Origin: RGEC01 sp044371405
Lineage (GTDB): Bacteria > Bacteroidota > Bacteroidia > NS11-12g > UBA955
Direction of reading: 5' to 3'
Assembly (NCBI GenBank): GCA_044371405.1
Contig: JBILTS010000090.1
Coordinates: 1 to 9,237, forward strand
Length of the DNA stretch: 9,237 bases
A model generated the notes under the pieces. It was not told the DNA's origin. It saw nothing but the letters and a program-made list of their open reading frames with translations, and did not search any database. Numbering within the stretch: the stretch's first letter is position 1; each line of letters opens with the position of its first letter. The translations under genes were made by a program, and so were the position numbers. Shown piece after piece: positions 7,958 through 9,237 of this stretch.

Positions 7958-7975
7958 AATTAGTTGTGGCCAAAA

Positions 7976-7998
7976 ACTACAATCAGTCTAATTGTAGT
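7976..7998. repeat. Perfect 8-bp inverted repeat with 7-nt spacer
   Basis: ACTACAAT (7976-7983) and ATTGTAGT (7991-7998) are exact reverse complements separated by seven bases, in the 52-nt gap between mnmD and the lipoprotein gene. The stem is A/T-rich and no T-tract follows, so it is a poor intrinsic terminator. It ends exactly where a TAnnTTTG box begins, so a protein-binding site is possible. Which role applies is inference. Confidence 0.5.
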
Positions 7999-8005
7999 AA
8001 GTTTG
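7998..8005 (+). promoter_or_regulatory. Candidate Bacteroidota -7 promoter box TAAGTTTG
   Basis: This is a complete match to the TAnnTTTG consensus used by the Bacteroidota primary sigma factor, five nucleotides before the ATG at 8010. No TTG is present at the expected distance for the -33 element; the nearest upstream TTG (7964-7966) is 31 nt away. If it works, transcription would begin at or very near the start codon, giving an almost leaderless mRNA. A chance match is possible. Confidence 0.3.
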
Positions 8006-8009
8006 CAGT

Positions 8010-9237
8010 ATGCACACTTTCAAGTTTTATTTCCGAAGTCTTTGGGGGCTGAGTATAATAGCTTCCCTTGCTTCCTGTGGTGGAAATTCAGGAGATGAGC
8101 AAATCCTTTTTGAACTCACAAATCCGGAGGAAACAGGCATTACCTTCATAAACACAGTACCTGAAAACGATACATTAAATCAGTTTACCTATCATTATTT
8201 ATTTAATGGAAATGGAGTAGCGGCAGGTGATTTGAACAATGATGGTCTGCCGGAGCTGGTATTCACCGGTAATGAAAAACCGGCCGTACTTTATTTAAAC
8301 AAGGGGGACTTTACATTTGAGGATATTACTGAAAAATCTGGGCTAAAAACTGCACATTGGATGAGCGGCATTACCATGGCAGATGTTAACAATGATGGCT
8401 ATCTTGATATATATATCTGTAGAAGCGGCCCCGAAAAAAACAAAGACCGAAAGAGAAATCTGTTATTCATCAATAATGGCAACCTCACCTTTACCGAAAA
8501 GGCCGCAGAATGGGGAGTTGACAACCCCGGCAATGCCACATGTGCTACATTTTTCGATATGGATAACGATGGCGACCTCGACATGTATCTCGGGAACCAC
8601 GCCGATCGCTTCTTTGCCGATATTGCAACAAAATTCACTCCTTCCCTGCACCGTGATGAGATAAACCAGCAATATCTGTACAGAAATGAGGGGAAGAAAT
8701 TTACAGACGTAAGTATGGATGCAGGTGTAGATGCCATGGGCTATTGCCTGAGTGTTACAGCTTCCGACTTCAATAAGGATGGGTATACTGACCTCTATGT
8801 TTGCAATGATTATCACGTGCCTGATTACTATTATATCAATAATGGCGACGGAACCTTTAAAAATCAATTCGAAACCTATTTCAAACACAGCAGCACCAAC
8901 AGCATGGGTGCTGATGCAGCTGACTATAACAAAGACGGCTGGATGGATTTATTTACCGTAGATATGTTATCTGAAGACCCCAGGCGATTTGGCCTGCTGG
9001 TAGGTCCCAAAAAGTATGACTTTTTCACCACCGCACTGCGCAATGGATATGGCCATCAGTACATGCACAACAACCTGCAAACCAATTTTCAAGGTCATTT
9101 TGCAGACCTGGCTTATTTGAATGGTGTTGCCAGAACAGACTGGAGCTGGAGTCCGCTGTTTGCTGATTATGACAATGATGGAAATTCAGATTTGTTTATC
9201 ACCAATGGATACTACAGAGACGTTACCAATCTGGATT
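8010..9237 (+). CDS. FG-GAP/VCBS repeat lipoprotein, 3'-truncated
   Basis: This open frame of 409 codons runs off the right edge. It begins with a lipoprotein signal: basic residues K5 and R9, a hydrophobic stretch (11-22) and the lipobox LASC, with Cys23 predicted to be lipidated, followed by GGNSGDE. The rest is a beta-propeller-type array with six calcium-binding loops of the form DxNxDGxxD/E: DLNNDGLPE (74-82), DVNNDGYLD (125-133), DMDNDGDLD (183-191), DFNKDGYTD (253-261), DYNKDGWMD (305-313) and DYDNDGNSD (386-394). Repeats of YLNKGDFTFEDIT type link them. Large Bacteroidota proteins of this kind often exceed 1000 residues and end in an ASPIC/UnbV domain; that part would lie outside the window. 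It is expected to be anchored in the outer membrane or exposed at the surface, with binding or adhesion roles; no enzymatic motif is seen. The start is fixed by an in-frame TAA at 7998-8000. Confidence 0.88.
   Translation, partial: MHTFKFYFRSLWGLSIIASLASCGGNSGDEQILFELTNPEETGITFINTVPENDTLNQFTYHYLFNGNGVAAGDLNNDGLPELVFTGNEKPAVLYLNKGDFTFEDITEKSGLKTAHWMSGITMADVNNDGYLDIYICRSGPEKNKDRKRNLLFINNGNLTFTEKAAEWGVDNPGNATCATFFDMDNDGDLDMYLGNHADRFFADIATKFTPSLHRDEINQQYLYRNEGKKFTDVSMDAGVDAMGYCLSVTASDFNKDGYTDLYVCNDYHVPDYYYINNGDGTFKNQFETYFKHSSTNSMGADAADYNKDGWMDLFTVDMLSEDPRRFGLLVGPKKYDFFTTALRNGYGHQYMHNNLQTNFQGHFADLAYLNGVARTDWSWSPLFADYDNDGNSDLFITNGYYRDVTNLD

Noticed and set aside
7958..7993. AATTAG/CTAATT inverted repeat at the mnmD end.
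   Set aside because: It is six A/T-rich base pairs across a 24-nt loop and competes with the better 8-bp palindrome; expected by chance in A/T-rich DNA.
8463..8888. Open frames on both strands inside the lipoprotein gene (for example minus 8463-8888 and plus 8383-8664).
   Set aside because: The real frame, from 8010 to the window end, has a lipobox and repeated calcium loops; the others are shadows of the repetitive Asp/Asn/Gly codons.
1..9237. CRISPR arrays, transposases, integrases, tRNA or rRNA genes, toxin-antitoxin or defence genes.
   Set aside because: I saw no direct-repeat arrays, mobile-element proteins, RNA gene signatures or defence domains; all space is taken by the eight genes and two short gaps.

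Overview
The window reads as chromosomal DNA of a member of the Bacteroidota. The protein types point that way: a TolB-like propeller joined to an outer-membrane barrel, a large FG-GAP/VCBS lipoprotein with a Cys lipobox, and a Bacteroidota-style MreB N-terminus. Shine-Dalgarno sequences are almost absent, and one good TAnnTTTG promoter box is present. A finer rank cannot be set from the sequence alone. All genes lie on the + strand and coding density is very high.

Layout: (1) 3-1691 is the 3' part of a gene for a TolB/WD40-like outer-membrane protein, open at the left edge. (2) 1692-1791 is a 100-bp gap with a T-tract and a weak promoter candidate. (3) 1792-7957 is one compact run of six genes, mreB-mreC-mreD-mrdA(PBP2)-rodA-mnmD, with junctions of +10, -11, +1, +3 and -17 nt. 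(4) 7958-8009 is a 52-nt gap with an 8-bp inverted repeat and a TAnnTTTG box. (5) 8010-9237 is the 5' part of a lipoprotein gene with FG-GAP/VCBS repeats, running off the right edge. No stretch over 300 bases lacks a gene.

Function: the first five operon genes encode the core elongasome. MreB forms membrane-bound filaments, and MreC and MreD link them to the periplasmic side. RodA polymerises lipid II into glycan and PBP2 cross-links it. Together they insert lateral cell-wall peptidoglycan and set rod shape. The sixth gene, mnmD, encodes a tRNA wobble-uridine methyltransferase. It has no obvious biochemical link to cell shape but overlaps the rodA end by 17 nt, so the two are probably co-transcribed and translationally coupled.

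This is mostly a well-known locus, and I see no clear sign of an undescribed multi-gene system. The points most worth a second look are the PBP2/RodA junction (same frame, separated only by TGA-TAA), the lone perfect Shine-Dalgarno at mreD, the Cys/His cluster near the PBP2 active site, the rodA-mnmD overlap, and the promoter-like palindrome before the lipoprotein gene.
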